From positions 3,402,001 through 3,466,000 of the forward strand of contig NZ_CP137555.1 of NCBI RefSeq assembly GCF_033723955.1: a stretch of 64,000 nt of DNA, written 5' to 3'. How positions within the stretch are numbered: the stretch's first letter is position 1; each line of letters starts with the position of its first letter. Shown here piece by piece: positions 1 through 8,600 of the stretch. Source of the stretch: Microbulbifer pacificus. GTDB lineage: Bacteria; Pseudomonadota; Gammaproteobacteria; Pseudomonadales; Cellvibrionaceae. The position numbers and the translations under genes were made by a program. The notes under the pieces were generated by a model. That model had not been told where the DNA came from, searched no databases, and saw only the letters and a list, made by a program, of their open reading frames with translations.

Positions 1-1
1 G

Positions 2-259
2 ATGCGATTCGAAGCAGAATCAAAGCAAAATTGCTACTCTTCTACATTCAAACTAACCTGCTCGAAAGATGATGCTTGGGGTTGCGCGATGTACGGACTG
101 GTTCTGCACGAAGGTAAAGGTTTTAAGAAGAACGATACTCTTGCGTTAGAAGTTTTGGATTCGGCGTGTAAGTTTGATGTGGAAAGTCAAGCTTGCCAGT
201 ATGCGCAGCAGCTCAAGAGTAAAATAGCTGAGTCACGGAATGCGGTAGTGGAAAAGTGA
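2..259 (+). CDS. Sel1-repeat-like protein, 3' end only
   Basis: The open frame runs in from the left edge, so the true start is probably outside the window; the first ATG at base 2 need not be the start. The 85 residues visible contain a Sel1-like pattern (Ala-Met-Tyr-Gly-Leu, then Gly-Lys-Gly-Phe-Lys-Lys, then a Leu-x-x-Ala-Cys helix) with paired cysteines like the cysteine-rich Sel1 proteins. Such repeats are helical protein-protein interaction scaffolds. It is followed at once by an attC-like palindrome, so I read it as the gene of an integron cassette. Specific function unknown. Confidence 0.55.
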   Translation: MRFEAESKQNCYSSTFKLTCSKDDAWGCAMYGLVLHEGKGFKKNDTLALEVLDSACKFDVESQACQYAQQLKSKIAESRNAVVEK

Positions 260-263
260 AAGC

Positions 264-322
264 ATATAACAATTCAAGGAAAGCCGACGTGCTATCGCAT
301 GCACCTTTTTGAGGCGTTAAAT
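264..322 (+). repeat. attC-like recombination site 1
   Basis: A 59-base imperfect palindrome begins with ATATAAC and ends with GTTAAAT, which matches the GTTRRRY core of integron attC sites. Recombination would fall between bases 316 and 317. It lies between two short co-oriented genes. Confidence 0.6.
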
Positions 323-339
323 GCTCTCGGAGTCGAGCA

Positions 340-561
340 ATGATTGAGTGGACGGGAAACCTAGAGGATGATTGCTGCGCAATGTGGGGCGGTTTATTTC
401 TGCACGTCGAAGAGATGGATCGAAATTTATGGTGGTGGGCAGTTTACGATGCCGAAGACGAGATCATCGATACCTCGAATAATTACGAGAAAAAGTTTAA
501 AAATGGTAAGGACACTCGTCTCGCGGCTGAGATCGCAGCTAAAACCTATGTCGGCATTTAA
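340..561 (+). CDS. Hypothetical cassette protein, 73 aa
   Basis: Short acidic, tryptophan-rich protein (three adjacent Trp at about residues 31-33) with no signal peptide or membrane segment. The ATG at 340 has a GGAG ribosome site about 10 bases upstream, and its stop codon lies inside the following attC-like site, as is usual for gene cassettes. I do not recognise the family. The gene lies between attC-like sites 1 and 2, so it would move as one cassette. Confidence 0.6.
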   Translation: MIEWTGNLEDDCCAMWGGLFLHVEEMDRNLWWWAVYDAEDEIIDTSNNYEKKFKNGKDTRLAAEIAAKTYVGI

Positions 562-624
562 CAAATTTTGGTTACCGATAATTTGGCGCTGCGCACCAAT
601 GTGCGGCAACAAAAAGCGTTATGC
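556..624 (+). repeat. attC-like recombination site 2
   Basis: A 69-base element starts with ATTTAAC and ends with GTTATGC; the inner part holds the complementary stretch around GCGCACC/GTGCGG. The stop of the preceding gene overlaps the left core. The predicted crossover is between 618 and 619. Confidence 0.6.
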
Positions 625-631
625 GTAAAAG

Positions 632-1150
632 ATGATCCGTGGTATTTACGAACAGTATTGCTGGTTAGAGGTTGATGAGCCGGTATTAGGTTTCGTTGGA
701 GAGGTCTTAAATGCAAACAGCGGAAACCATCTCTACATTACCGCTTTCGATAGTGGGCATATATCTCCGGCTGAGGAAGAATCGAAGAAAGGATGGGTTT
801 CTCAGGGGGAGGTAATGGTTAGCCCGAGGTTGGGGCGAAATACGGAGGTACCTTACGATAACTTCGATGAATGGTATTTCTTTCCAAGCCTCATCAACTT
901 TCCAAAGGAACAGAAAGTGTTTGTTAACTACGGCCGTTTTTCGTTGGTGCCAGTTAAAGAGCAGCTGAAACGCTTTGATTCAACATGGGGGCCTGATTCA
1001 CTTGATTGGCTTCAGTCTCTACAAGATCAGTTCTGGGAGCAGATCATGCGCCTAGAACCAGAAACATATGTGGCCATGGGTGACCGAGGTATTGTGGTTT
1101 CAAAAAACCTACCGCTGTTGGAGAGAATACGTGCATCGCGTAACAAGTAG
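632..1150 (+). CDS. Hypothetical cassette protein, 172 aa
   Basis: A soluble, acidic 172-residue protein rich in aromatic residues, with no signal peptide, transmembrane helix or catalytic motif that I recognise. It starts 8 bases after the core of attC-like site 2 and ends at the left core of site 3, so it fills a single cassette. Base composition is lower in GC than the genes after 3.8 kb. The ribosome site is weak (AAAAG before the ATG). Function unknown. Confidence 0.6.
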   Translation: MIRGIYEQYCWLEVDEPVLGFVGEVLNANSGNHLYITAFDSGHISPAEEESKKGWVSQGEVMVSPRLGRNTEVPYDNFDEWYFFPSLINFPKEQKVFVNYGRFSLVPVKEQLKRFDSTWGPDSLDWLQSLQDQFWEQIMRLEPETYVAMGDRGIVVSKNLPLLERIRASRNK

Positions 1151-1240
1151 CTCCATAGGACCACAAAATTCGAGCGGCTTTTAGCGCATGGATTTGCAAT
1201 TGTTGCGAAATCGCTGCCCTCCGTTTCGGCCCGTTGAGCA
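1138..1240 (+). repeat. attC-like recombination site 3
   Basis: The element opens with GCGTAAC, overlapping the stop of the preceding gene, and closes with GTTGAGC, a GTTRRRY match. Length is 103 bases, within the usual attC range. A second possible right core, ATTAGGC, sits at 1247-1253, so the exact right boundary is uncertain. Confidence 0.5.
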
Positions 1241-1286
1241 TGGGCATTAGGCTTCCAAGTGCCCAATTAAGAGGAAATTATTATAA

Positions 1287-1766
1287 ATGAACGCGAGCGG
1301 TAGAAATAAGGGTAAGTGCATCTGCGGAGAAGTCGAGTATGAACTGACAGCAGTTCCAATGTTCGTGCATTGCTGTCATTGCACCTGGTGTCAAAGGGAA
1401 ACCGGTTCGGCTTTTGCAATCAATGCACTTATCGAAGCTGATGAGGTTCAATTAATACAGGGTTATCCTGAAAAAATTTATGTTCCGAGTAATAGTGGCA
1501 TGGGGCAAAAAATTAGCCGTTGCCCTTCGTGTAAAACCGCTCTTTGGAGTAATTATGGCGCTGCAAAAGACGCTGTATGCTTTATTCGTGTGGGAACACT
1601 TAACAATCCAGACGTATGTCCGCCAGACATACATATTTTCACATCTACAAAACAGAAGTGGGTGGAACTAAACAACACCGTGCCAGTTATGGACGAGTAC
1701 TATCAAAGGAGCAAGTATTGGCCTGAGCCGAGTATTGTGAGGTATAAACGTGCCAATAAAGCCTAG
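1287..1766 (+). CDS. GFA/CENP-V family zinc protein (cassette copy 1)
   Basis: The 159 residues carry the zinc-ligand pattern of the glutathione-dependent formaldehyde-activating (GFA)/CENP-V fold: Cys-x-Cys near residues 11-13, Cys-His-Cys-x-x-Cys near 29-35 with the following Arg-Glu-Thr-Gly-Ser, and a later Cys-Pro-x-Cys. Some family members bind glutathione or act on S-hydroxymethylglutathione, but most are uncharacterised, so a substrate cannot be given. AGAGGA lies upstream of the ATG. It is a typical integron cargo gene, and a diverged paralogue lies at 2301. Confidence 0.8.
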   Translation: MNASGRNKGKCICGEVEYELTAVPMFVHCCHCTWCQRETGSAFAINALIEADEVQLIQGYPEKIYVPSNSGMGQKISRCPSCKTALWSNYGAAKDAVCFIRVGTLNNPDVCPPDIHIFTSTKQKWVELNNTVPVMDEYYQRSKYWPEPSIVRYKRANKA

Positions 1767-1790
1767 CAAGGTAGTGTTGCAGGCTTGCTA
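1764..1790 (+). repeat. Short inverted repeat, possible decayed attC
   Basis: TAGCAAG and CTTGCTA form a 7-bp stem around a 13-base loop directly after the GFA gene. The left arm resembles a mutated attC left core (GCCTAGC for GCCTAAC), but no clean GTTRRRY follows, so this is either a degenerate attC or a simple hairpin. Confidence 0.35.
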
Positions 1791-1809
1791 TTTTCAAGGA
1801 GATCTCTCA

Positions 1810-2202
1810 ATGGTTAAGAAAATTATTACACACCTCCTCGCGCTAAGTGCTGGAGTCGCGGTGACCGTTTCTATCATGGCCATGTCAAAATTTGGTGTAA
1901 AAGAAGGGGCGTCAGCGGATATGACGGTGGTAGTGTATCGAGTGGCTGAGGAGCTGATGGGGCCTAAAATGATAACTACCGATTCCAGGTTCAAAGCTTC
2001 CTTGGATACAGCAGAGGGGAAACGTGTAGAGCTATCTATAGAGGGAGTTAATTCGCGGTCATCAAAAACTATCTCCTACCAGAATGTCACGGTAAATGGG
2101 ACAAGTGTGAAAATTGATTCAAATGGTACCGCCCTGGTCGATGATATTATGGTCGTTCTGGTCGATCACTCTAAGTATGAGGTGGAGGTCGCAGCGCGGT
2201 AA
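1810..2202 (+). CDS. Hypothetical membrane-anchored or exported protein, 130 aa
   Basis: The ATG at 1810 is preferred over one at 1750 because AAGGAG stands 8 bases before it and the N-terminus then reads as a signal or anchor: Lys-Lys followed by a hydrophobic run to about residue 25. The remaining ~100 residues look beta-rich with no known motif. It is probably periplasmic. It lies in the cassette-like region between the two GFA genes. Function not recognised. Confidence 0.6.
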   Translation: MVKKIITHLLALSAGVAVTVSIMAMSKFGVKEGASADMTVVVYRVAEELMGPKMITTDSRFKASLDTAEGKRVELSIEGVNSRSSKTISYQNVTVNGTSVKIDSNGTALVDDIMVVLVDHSKYEVEVAAR

Positions 2203-2203
2203 T

Positions 2204-2300
2204 GGCTAACAAGCGCGGAAACAATTGCGCACTACTTGCACTGGATTCATAACAAGTCGCTTACCCGTGCGGTGAGCACTAAAACTATTGGGGTCCGAAT
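2204..2300 (+). repeat. Degenerate attC-like spacer
   Basis: Two left-core-like motifs occur in tandem (GGCTAACAAG at 2204 and CATAACAAG at 2249), followed by GGTGAGCAC, a poor right core. It may be a decayed or composite attC site between two cassettes. Confidence 0.35.
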
Positions 2301-2726
2301 ATGAATCAAGAATTGAAGGCGGCTAAAGGCCAATGTTTATGTGGATCTGTCAAATTTGAAATTGATGGCGAAATCTCATCATTTCATATTTGCTATTGCT
2401 CAAGATGTAGGCATTCTACCGGTTCGGCCCACGCGTCGAATATGTTTACTAAACCTGAAAGTGTTTCCTGGCTTTCCGGTGAGGAATTCATACAGCGCTT
2501 CGAGTTGGAATCAGCCAAAAGTTGGGCAAAGCAGTTCTGTAAGGTTTGCGGCTCGGGTGTTCCATATTTGAATCGCTCGGGTACATTTCTTGTCGTGCCT
2601 GCCGGTAGTCTTGATGACAATATAAATATCAAGCCGGATGATAGAATTTTTTGTGAGGATAGGTCTGCTTGGGTTGAGGGTATCCAGAATAGTCCTGAGT
2701 TCCCGGCCCTCCCGGATAAGTTTTAA
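2301..2726 (+). CDS. GFA/CENP-V family zinc protein (cassette copy 2)
   Basis: 141-residue GFA-fold protein with Cys-Leu-Cys-Gly near residues 12-15, Cys-Tyr-Cys-x-x-Cys near 31-36 and Cys-x-x-Cys near 80-83, all expected zinc ligands. It is clearly diverged from the copy at 1287, so separate acquisition is more likely than recent duplication. Its stop falls in another left-core-like motif (TTTTAAC). Reaction not predictable; some relatives bind glutathione adducts. Confidence 0.8.
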   Translation: MNQELKAAKGQCLCGSVKFEIDGEISSFHICYCSRCRHSTGSAHASNMFTKPESVSWLSGEEFIQRFELESAKSWAKQFCKVCGSGVPYLNRSGTFLVVPAGSLDDNINIKPDDRIFCEDRSAWVEGIQNSPEFPALPDKF

Positions 2727-2791
2727 CAAGCGAGGCAGTTCGTTCGGGGAAAAACTTGCGAAGCGATACTGCATAATTTGGCCTGCTTGCC
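2721..2791 (+). repeat. Possible degenerate attC after GFA copy 2
   Basis: It begins with TTTTAACAAGCGAGGCAG and ends near CTGCTTGCC, giving imperfect inverted complementarity, but only a weak right core (GCATAAT) is visible. The next gene starts immediately after it. Confidence 0.35.
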
Positions 2792-3391
2792 ATGAAGCCA
2801 ATAGATATTGGAAAAACGTACGATAAAATTACCCATCTTTGGGAACGGGTAGGGTTCAACCGAGATGATGGGATAGCGCAGCATAGGCGAGCCTTGTCAT
2901 TCGTAAAAAATCGAGGCAAGGCGCTGGATGTAGGCTGTGGCTGTACCGGCAGATTTATCGATCTGCTTGAACGTGAAGGGTTTTCTCCTGAAGGTGTCGA
3001 TATCTCCACGGAGATGCTGGCTTTGGCTCGGAGTCGACACCCGGAGGTGGCGTTTCATCACAAGGATATATGCGATTGGGTAATCCAGGAAAGCTACGAC
3101 TTCATTACGGCCTGGGATAGTATTTGGCACATACCCCTCAGTGAGCACGAGAACGTCTTACAGAAGCTGGTTTCCAGTCTCAACCCGGGCGGTGTGTTGA
3201 TTTTTTCGTTTGGTGGTACCGGTGAAAAAAGCGAACATACGGACGATGCGATGGGGGCGGAGGTCTATTACTCAACCCTGGGTACCAATGGATTTGTTGA
3301 CTTGTTAATTAGCCTGGGCTGTACCCTCAGGCATCTTGAATACGATCAGTATCCCGAGTTGCATGCTTTTGTAGTCGTGCAAAAAGGCTAG
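2792..3391 (+). CDS. Class I SAM-dependent methyltransferase
   Basis: 199 residues with a Rossmann-type methyltransferase core: motif I Leu-Asp-Val-Gly-Cys-Gly-Cys-Thr-Gly near residues 45-53, an acidic Val-Asp-Ile at the end of strand 2, Ala-Trp-Asp-Ser-Ile-Trp at strand 4, and the Asn-Pro-Gly-Gly loop. It should transfer a methyl group from S-adenosylmethionine to an unknown small molecule. It is the last plus-strand gene before the composition rises to that of the core chromosome, and may be the last cassette. A short imperfect inverted repeat (3386-3406) overlaps its stop. Confidence 0.8.
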   Translation: MKPIDIGKTYDKITHLWERVGFNRDDGIAQHRRALSFVKNRGKALDVGCGCTGRFIDLLEREGFSPEGVDISTEMLALARSRHPEVAFHHKDICDWVIQESYDFITAWDSIWHIPLSEHENVLQKLVSSLNPGGVLIFSFGGTGEKSEHTDDAMGAEVYYSTLGTNGFVDLLISLGCTLRHLEYDQYPELHAFVVVQKG

Positions 3392-3414
3392 CAATTGCAT
3401 TGAGCCGTCTATAG

Positions 3415-3456
3415 AAAAGCCTCCCGTGAATTGGATTTTCCGCGAGGCTTTTTTTT
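3415..3456 (+). terminator. Rho-independent terminator
   Basis: AAAAGCCTC pairs with GAGGCTTTT and is followed by a run of T. It ends transcription from the left and, because the left arm begins with A residues, could also serve the DUF1540 gene on the other strand. Confidence 0.75.
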
Positions 3457-3472
3457 GCAGAAATACGGCGTT

Positions 3473-3763
3473 TCAGTGTGCGTAGGTCAGGCAGTTTACC
3501 GTGTCGCCGCTATAACCCAGTTCGATCTTGTCCGCTCCACACTCAAAGTCGTCATTGTGGCTGCAACTGGTAATCTTGCAGGCACCGACACCGGCGATGC
3601 GCTCCCGTTTGGTGTGGCTGCTGTTACTGAAAAATGTGTCGCAATCCGGCTCATCACCATCGCCGATGGTGATGGCGCGGGCATGGCAGGCGGAGTCGCT
3701 ATTGTAGGCGCACTCGGTGGCTGCGCAGCGGCTGACTTCGGGCATATCGGTGGCGATGATCAT
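3473..3763 (-). CDS. DUF1540 protein, two cysteine-rich repeats
   Basis: The 96-residue product has two copies of the DUF1540 pattern: Cys-Ala-Ala-Thr-Glu-Cys-Ala-Tyr-Asn ... Cys-x-Ala ... Ile-x-Ile-Gly ... Cys-x-Thr-Phe (about residues 12-45), then Cys-Lys-Ile-Thr-Ser-Cys-Ser-His-Asn ... Cys ... Cys-Leu-Thr-Tyr (about 62-93). Four cysteines per repeat suggest metal binding or a small disulfide domain. DUF1540 has no established function. It is convergent with the methyltransferase and appears to be a single-gene unit. Confidence 0.8.
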   Translation of the reverse strand: MIIATDMPEVSRCAATECAYNSDSACHARAITIGDGDEPDCDTFFSNSSHTKRERIAGVGACKITSCSHNDDFECGADKIELGYSGDTVNCLTYAH

Positions 3764-4067
3764 GGCGCAATTCTCACTGGATTATTCTCGGGAGAACAAA
3801 CTCCCGCTTTGAGCCTAGGTCAGTGTCGGTAGGTGTCAAATGAATGCGTCAAACGATTGGCACAAATTGCTCCTGATCATTGGGTGATGTTGGTACTTGT
3901 CAGTCACGTTATTCACCGGCTCTCTTGACCTGAATCAAGCGTCACATTCGCGAGGAGGGAAGAATCCCCGCTCTGCTTTTCGCTGTGTTTTGCCAACTCA
4001 CCGGCTCACAAGGCTGGGAAGAGGGTGGAAAGATGCAGGAGGTAGCTTGAATGAAAGAGGTATTTTC
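3764..4067 (+). promoter_or_regulatory. Intergenic region between DUF1540 and catalase
   Basis: This roughly 300-base gap holds the divergent promoter area. I see the FNR-like palindrome at 3925-3938 and the leader mini-ORF at 4051 (listed separately). I see no convincing gene. Confidence 0.5.
3925..3938 (+). promoter_or_regulatory. FNR/ANR-like box upstream of catalase
   Basis: TTGACCTGAATCAA matches the FNR/ANR consensus TTGAT-N4-ATCAA except for one base. It lies about 140 bases before the catalase start. Pseudomonas katA is known to respond to ANR, so the site is plausible, but it is a pattern match only. Confidence 0.45.
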
Positions 4068-4071
4068 ATGA
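4051..4071 (+). other. Six-codon leader ORF overlapping the catalase start
   Basis: An ATG preceded by a strong AGGAGG (4037-4042) opens a six-codon frame (Met-Lys-Glu-Val-Phe-Ser) whose TGA overlaps the catalase ATG as ATGA. The strong ribosome site is placed for this leader, while catalase itself has only AGAGG inside the leader. Translational coupling is possible; chance is not excluded. Confidence 0.35.
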
Positions 4072-5534
4072 GCCACACCAAGCTGACCACGTCCGCCGGC
4101 GCACCCATTGCCGATGACAACAACAGTATCTCCGCCGGCCCGCGTGGATCACTGACCTTCGATAACTACCGCGTGTTTGAGAAACTTGCCCACTTCAATC
4201 GCGAGCGCATCCCGGAGAGAGTAGTGCACGCGCGTGGCACCGGCGCCTACGGTACCTTCCGTCTGAGTAAAGACCTGAGCGACTGGACCATTGCGGATTT
4301 TTTGCAGAAAGCCGGCACCGACACCGAAGTATTCGTGCGCTTTTCCACCGTGGGCGGCGGCCAGGACTCCAGCGATTACGCTCGCGACCCGCGCGGATTT
4401 GCGGTTAAGTTCTACACCAAAGAGGGCAACTTCGACTTGGTGGGTAACAACACCCCGGTGTTCTTTTTGAACGACCCGTCCAAATTTCCGGATTTCATTC
4501 ACTCGCAGAAAAAAAATCCGCGCACCAATCTGCCCGACCCTGCGGCGAGTTTTGAATACTGGGCCAACCACCCGCAGTCCCTGCACCAGATGACCATTCT
4601 GATGTCCGATCGCGGCATCCCGCTCAGCTACCGCCATATGCATGGCTTTGGCTCGCACACCCTGAGTTTCTGGAACAAAAAGGGTGAGCGTTACTGGGTG
4701 AAGTGGCACCTCAAAACCCTGCAGGGTATCAAGAACGTGCGCAGCGAGGACGCGGCCGACTATCCCGCATTCGGTGCGCAGCAGGATCTGGTGGAATCCA
4801 TCGACCAGGGCGATTACCCCAGATGGAAAGTGCAGCTGCAGATTCTCTCGGAGGCGCAGGCGCAAACGTTGTCGGTGAATCCGTTCGACCTCACCAAGGT
4901 CTGGCCCCACAGCGAAGCGCCGTTGATGGATATCGGCGTGCTGGAACTTAGCCGAAATGTTGACAATTATTTTGCCGAAACCGAACAGGCTGCGTTTGCG
5001 CCCAGCAACCTGGTGCCCGGTATCGGCGCTTCGCCGGACAAAATGCTGCAGGCAAGACTGTTCGCCTATCAGGATGCGCACCGCTATCGTGTGGGCGCCA
5101 ACGTCAACAATATCCCGGTCAACGCGCCGAAATGCCCTGTGCATCACTATCAGCGCGACGGGGCATTTGCCGGCATGTGTCCGGTCAGCGGCAAGGCGCC
5201 AAATCAGGGCAGCGAGGTGAACTTCTACCCCAATGACCGCAGCAAACTGGGCGCACCGGTAGCGGTGCCGGAAGTTGCCGAACCGCCGATGCCACTGGAG
5301 CAGGACGCCTGGATTGCGCCCCATAGCCAGGACGACGAGGACTATTACTCCCAGGCCGGTGCGCTGTTTCGTCTGATGAGCGACGACCAGAAGCAGCAGC
5401 TGGTGGACAATATCGCGGCAGGCCTCGCTCGGGCGAATGCGTCCATTCAGGCGCGGATGCTGCAGCAGTTCAACAAGGCTGATGCCGCCTATGCGGAAAT
5501 GGTGAAAATCGCACTGGCGACGGCTGCGGAGTAA
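4068..5534 (+). CDS. katA: Monofunctional heme catalase (small-subunit type)
   Basis: Breaks hydrogen peroxide into water and oxygen. The 488-residue length fits clade-3 small-subunit catalases. Visible active-site residues are His54 (in Val-Val-His-Ala-Arg-Gly), Asn127 (Gly-Asn-Asn-Thr-Pro), and the proximal heme Tyr334 in Arg-x-Phe-x-Tyr-x-Asp-x-x-x-x-Arg. There is no C-terminal large-subunit domain and no signal peptide. The ATG at 4068 is chosen because homologous sequence begins there; the frame stays open upstream to 3897 without similarity. It has its own terminator, so it is monocistronic. Confidence 0.95.
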   Translation: MSHTKLTTSAGAPIADDNNSISAGPRGSLTFDNYRVFEKLAHFNRERIPERVVHARGTGAYGTFRLSKDLSDWTIADFLQKAGTDTEVFVRFSTVGGGQDSSDYARDPRGFAVKFYTKEGNFDLVGNNTPVFFLNDPSKFPDFIHSQKKNPRTNLPDPAASFEYWANHPQSLHQMTILMSDRGIPLSYRHMHGFGSHTLSFWNKKGERYWVKWHLKTLQGIKNVRSEDAADYPAFGAQQDLVESIDQGDYPRWKVQLQILSEAQAQTLSVNPFDLTKVWPHSEAPLMDIGVLELSRNVDNYFAETEQAAFAPSNLVPGIGASPDKMLQARLFAYQDAHRYRVGANVNNIPVNAPKCPVHHYQRDGAFAGMCPVSGKAPNQGSEVNFYPNDRSKLGAPVAVPEVAEPPMPLEQDAWIAPHSQDDEDYYSQAGALFRLMSDDQKQQLVDNIAAGLARANASIQARMLQQFNKADAAYAEMVKIALATAAE

Positions 5535-5552
5535 TCTAATTCTGAAATAGCC

Positions 5553-5580
5553 ATGCGGCGGGGGCACCCGCCGCATTTTT
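5553..5580 (+). terminator. Catalase terminator
   Basis: ATGCGGCGGG / CCCGCCGCAT stem with a four-base loop followed by TTTTT, 18 bases after the catalase stop. Confidence 0.85.
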
Positions 5581-5667
5581 GTGGGTGCAGTTTCGACCTT
5601 TCGCCAATTGCCCGCGGTCCTTGCCATCGGTTATACAGGTACACCTGACCCGGTGCGCGAGGAATTC

Positions 5668-8600
5668 ATGATCGGCAAGTCCCTGTTGCTGTTTTTTGCC
5701 CTGCTGTATGTGGTGCTGCTATTTGTGGTCGCGTGGCGCGCGGGCCGCCACAAGCAGTGGATGCAGCATTTTCGCCCCATCATTTACGGCCTCACCCTCG
5801 CCGTGTACTGCAGCTCATGGACATTTTTCGGCGCGGTAGGGCAGTCTGTCAGCGATACCTGGAGTTATCTGCCGATCTACCTCGGGCCAATTCTGCTGTT
5901 TCTGTTCGCCGGCGGCTTCCTGCGCAAGCTGGTGCTGGTGGGCGAACGCCAGAAGGTCACCTCCATTGCCGACTTTATCGGCTCCCGCTACGGCAAAAGC
6001 CGGGGGCTTTCCGCGCTGGTGACGCTGCTCGCCATCGTCGGCAGCCTGCCGTATATCGCGCTGCAGTTGCGCGCGGTGACCATGGGCTGGGAAGTCATAG
6101 GTGGCGGCAGTGAAAGCGACAGCTTCGTTAATCTGGACACTGCGCTTGCCACCGCGCTTTTGATGGGGCTGTTTGCCATCCTGTTCGGGACCCGCCATCT
6201 GGAAGGCCGTGAGCGCAATGTGGGCGTGGTGGCGGCCATCGCCCTCGAATCCCTGGTGAAACTGTTTGCCTTTGGCGCGGTGGCGATACTGGCGCTGTGG
6301 CTGCTGGTGACCGGAGGCAGCGGGCTCGCGGTGGAAAGCCTGCAGTGGCAGCCGCGGCTGCAGTGGCTGGCACCGGATATCAACTTCGTCACCCAGACCC
6401 TGCTGGCCATGGCGGCGATCATCTGCCTGCCGCGCCAGTTCCATATGGCCGTGGTGGAATACCGCAACCCGGAAGACCTGAATACCGCGCGCTGGCTGCT
6501 GCCGGCGTACCTGGTGCTGTTCTCGGTGCTGATCCTGCCCATTTCCCTCGCCGGTCAGCCGCTGGTGGCGGCGGGCATGAGTGAACCGGACAGCCTGGTG
6601 CTGACTCTGCCGCTGCAGAGCGGCAACAGCACGCTCACCATGCTGGCGTATATCGGCGGTTTTTCCGCGGCTACCGGTATGGTGATTGTTGCCGTGCTGA
6701 CGTTAGCGGTGATGGTTTCCAACGAACTGGTGGCGCCGGTGTGGCTGTATCTCAGCCGGTATACCCAACTCACCGCCGTGTCCCTCGGCAACCACCTGCG
6801 CTTGATCCGGCGGCTGAGTATCCTGCTGTTGATGTTGATGAGCTGGGGCATGCACCGGGCGATTTCCGGTACCGAGGCACTGGCGTCCATCGGCCTGCTG
6901 TCTTTTGCCGCCGCCGCGCAGCTCGCACCGGCTCTGATCGCCGCGCTCTACTGGCCCGGTGCACACCGGCGCGGGGTGTGGGCGGGGCTGATCGCGGGAT
7001 ACGGCCTGTGGTTTTTTTGCCTGGTGCTGCCGGCCGTGTACCCGGAGACAGCGTTACTTGGCCGCGGGTTGTTCGGTGTTGAATTCCTGCGTCCACAGCA
7101 GTTGTTTGGACTGGCGGGACTGGACCCGCTCAGCCACGGGGTCTTCTGGAGCCTGCTCGGCAACCTGACACTGCTGGTGGGCGTATCCCTCACCTGCCGG
7201 CAGGATGGCAATGACCTGCGCCAGGCCCGTGCCTTTGTAGCGCCGGAGCAGGCCGGTGAGCCGGCACCGGATCTGGTGCCCACCGGAATCCGCATGGGAC
7301 AGGTACGTAGCCTGCTGCAGCCCTTTGTGGGGCCGGCAAGGCTGGAGGAAATCTGGAACGACTTCGAGCAGCGCAGCCAGCAGCGCCTGTTGCCGGATGA
7401 CGCAGCCTCGCGCTTTGTGGTGGCGGATGCCGAGCGCATTCTCGCCGGAGTTGTAGGTTCCGCGGCGGCGCACCAGGTGGTGGGGCTGCTCTACAGTAAT
7501 CGCCCGCTGAAACTCGAGGATATTGCGCGGCTGGTGGACAGCACGTCCCAGCGCCTGCGGTTCAGCCAGGAGCTGCTGCAGACCACGGTGGAAACCATCA
7601 GTCAGGGCATCAGCGTGGTGGATGCGGAACTCAGGCTGGTGGCCTGGAACCGCCAGTATCTGGAGCTGTTCGATTACCCCGAGCGCCTGCTGTACATCGG
7701 CTGCCCGGTGGCGTCGCTCTACCGCCACAATGCGGAGCGCGGTCTCTACGGTGACACGCACGATCCCGAAGCGCTGGAGGCCCATGTCCAGCGGCGCCTC
7801 GACCTGCTGCGTCACGGTAGTGCCCACCGCTTCGAGCGCCGCCTGCCCAATGGCGCGATCGTGGAAGTGCGCGGAACGCCCATGCCCGGTGGCGGCTTTG
7901 TCACCACCTTTACCGATATCAGCGAGTACCGCGCCGCGGTGGATGCGCTGGAGGAAACCCGTCGGAGCCTGGAAGACCGGGTGCAACAGCGCACCGCAGA
8001 GCTCTCCGACAGTAACCGCGCGCTGCAGCAGGAAAACCGCCGCCGCGCCGAAGCGGAAGTGAAAATCCGCGAGCTGCACGCCGCCAAGACCCGTTTCCTC
8101 GCCCATACCAGCCACGACCTGTTGCAACCCATTAATGCGGCGCGGCTGTTTATCGCCTCGCTGCAGAACAAGGCCGCTGCCGGCAGCTGGCGGGAGATGG
8201 GCGATGACATCCACTACATCGACAGTGCACTCACCTCCGCGGAGCAATTGATCGGCGCGCTGCGGGAAATCAGCCGGCTGGATGCGGGCAACCTGAAGCC
8301 CAAGCGGGAGCATTTCCCGCTGCGCCAGCTGCTCGACGGCCTCAACGCGGAATTCTCGGCCCTGGCCAGCGAGCGCGGCCTGGCCCTGCACTATGTACCC
8401 ACGGATGCCTGGGTGATCAGCGACCGCCACCTGCTGCGGCGCATACTGCAGAACTTCCTTAGCAATGCGCTGCACTACACCGCGCGCGGCCGCGTGCTGT
8501 TGGGCGCGCGCCGACGGGTTGGTGCCGGCGGTGAGCCGCTGCTGGAAATCCAGGTGTGGGATACCGGTCCGGGCATCGACAGCAGCGCGCGCGAGCGGAT

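Noticed and set aside
1..3410. Prophage or genomic island with an integrase
   Set aside because: No integrase, transposase or phage gene is seen; attC-like spacing fits cassettes better.
4149..5627. 492-residue open frame antisense to catalase
   Set aside because: GC-rich shadow of katA; no motif, and the sense gene has full catalytic residues.
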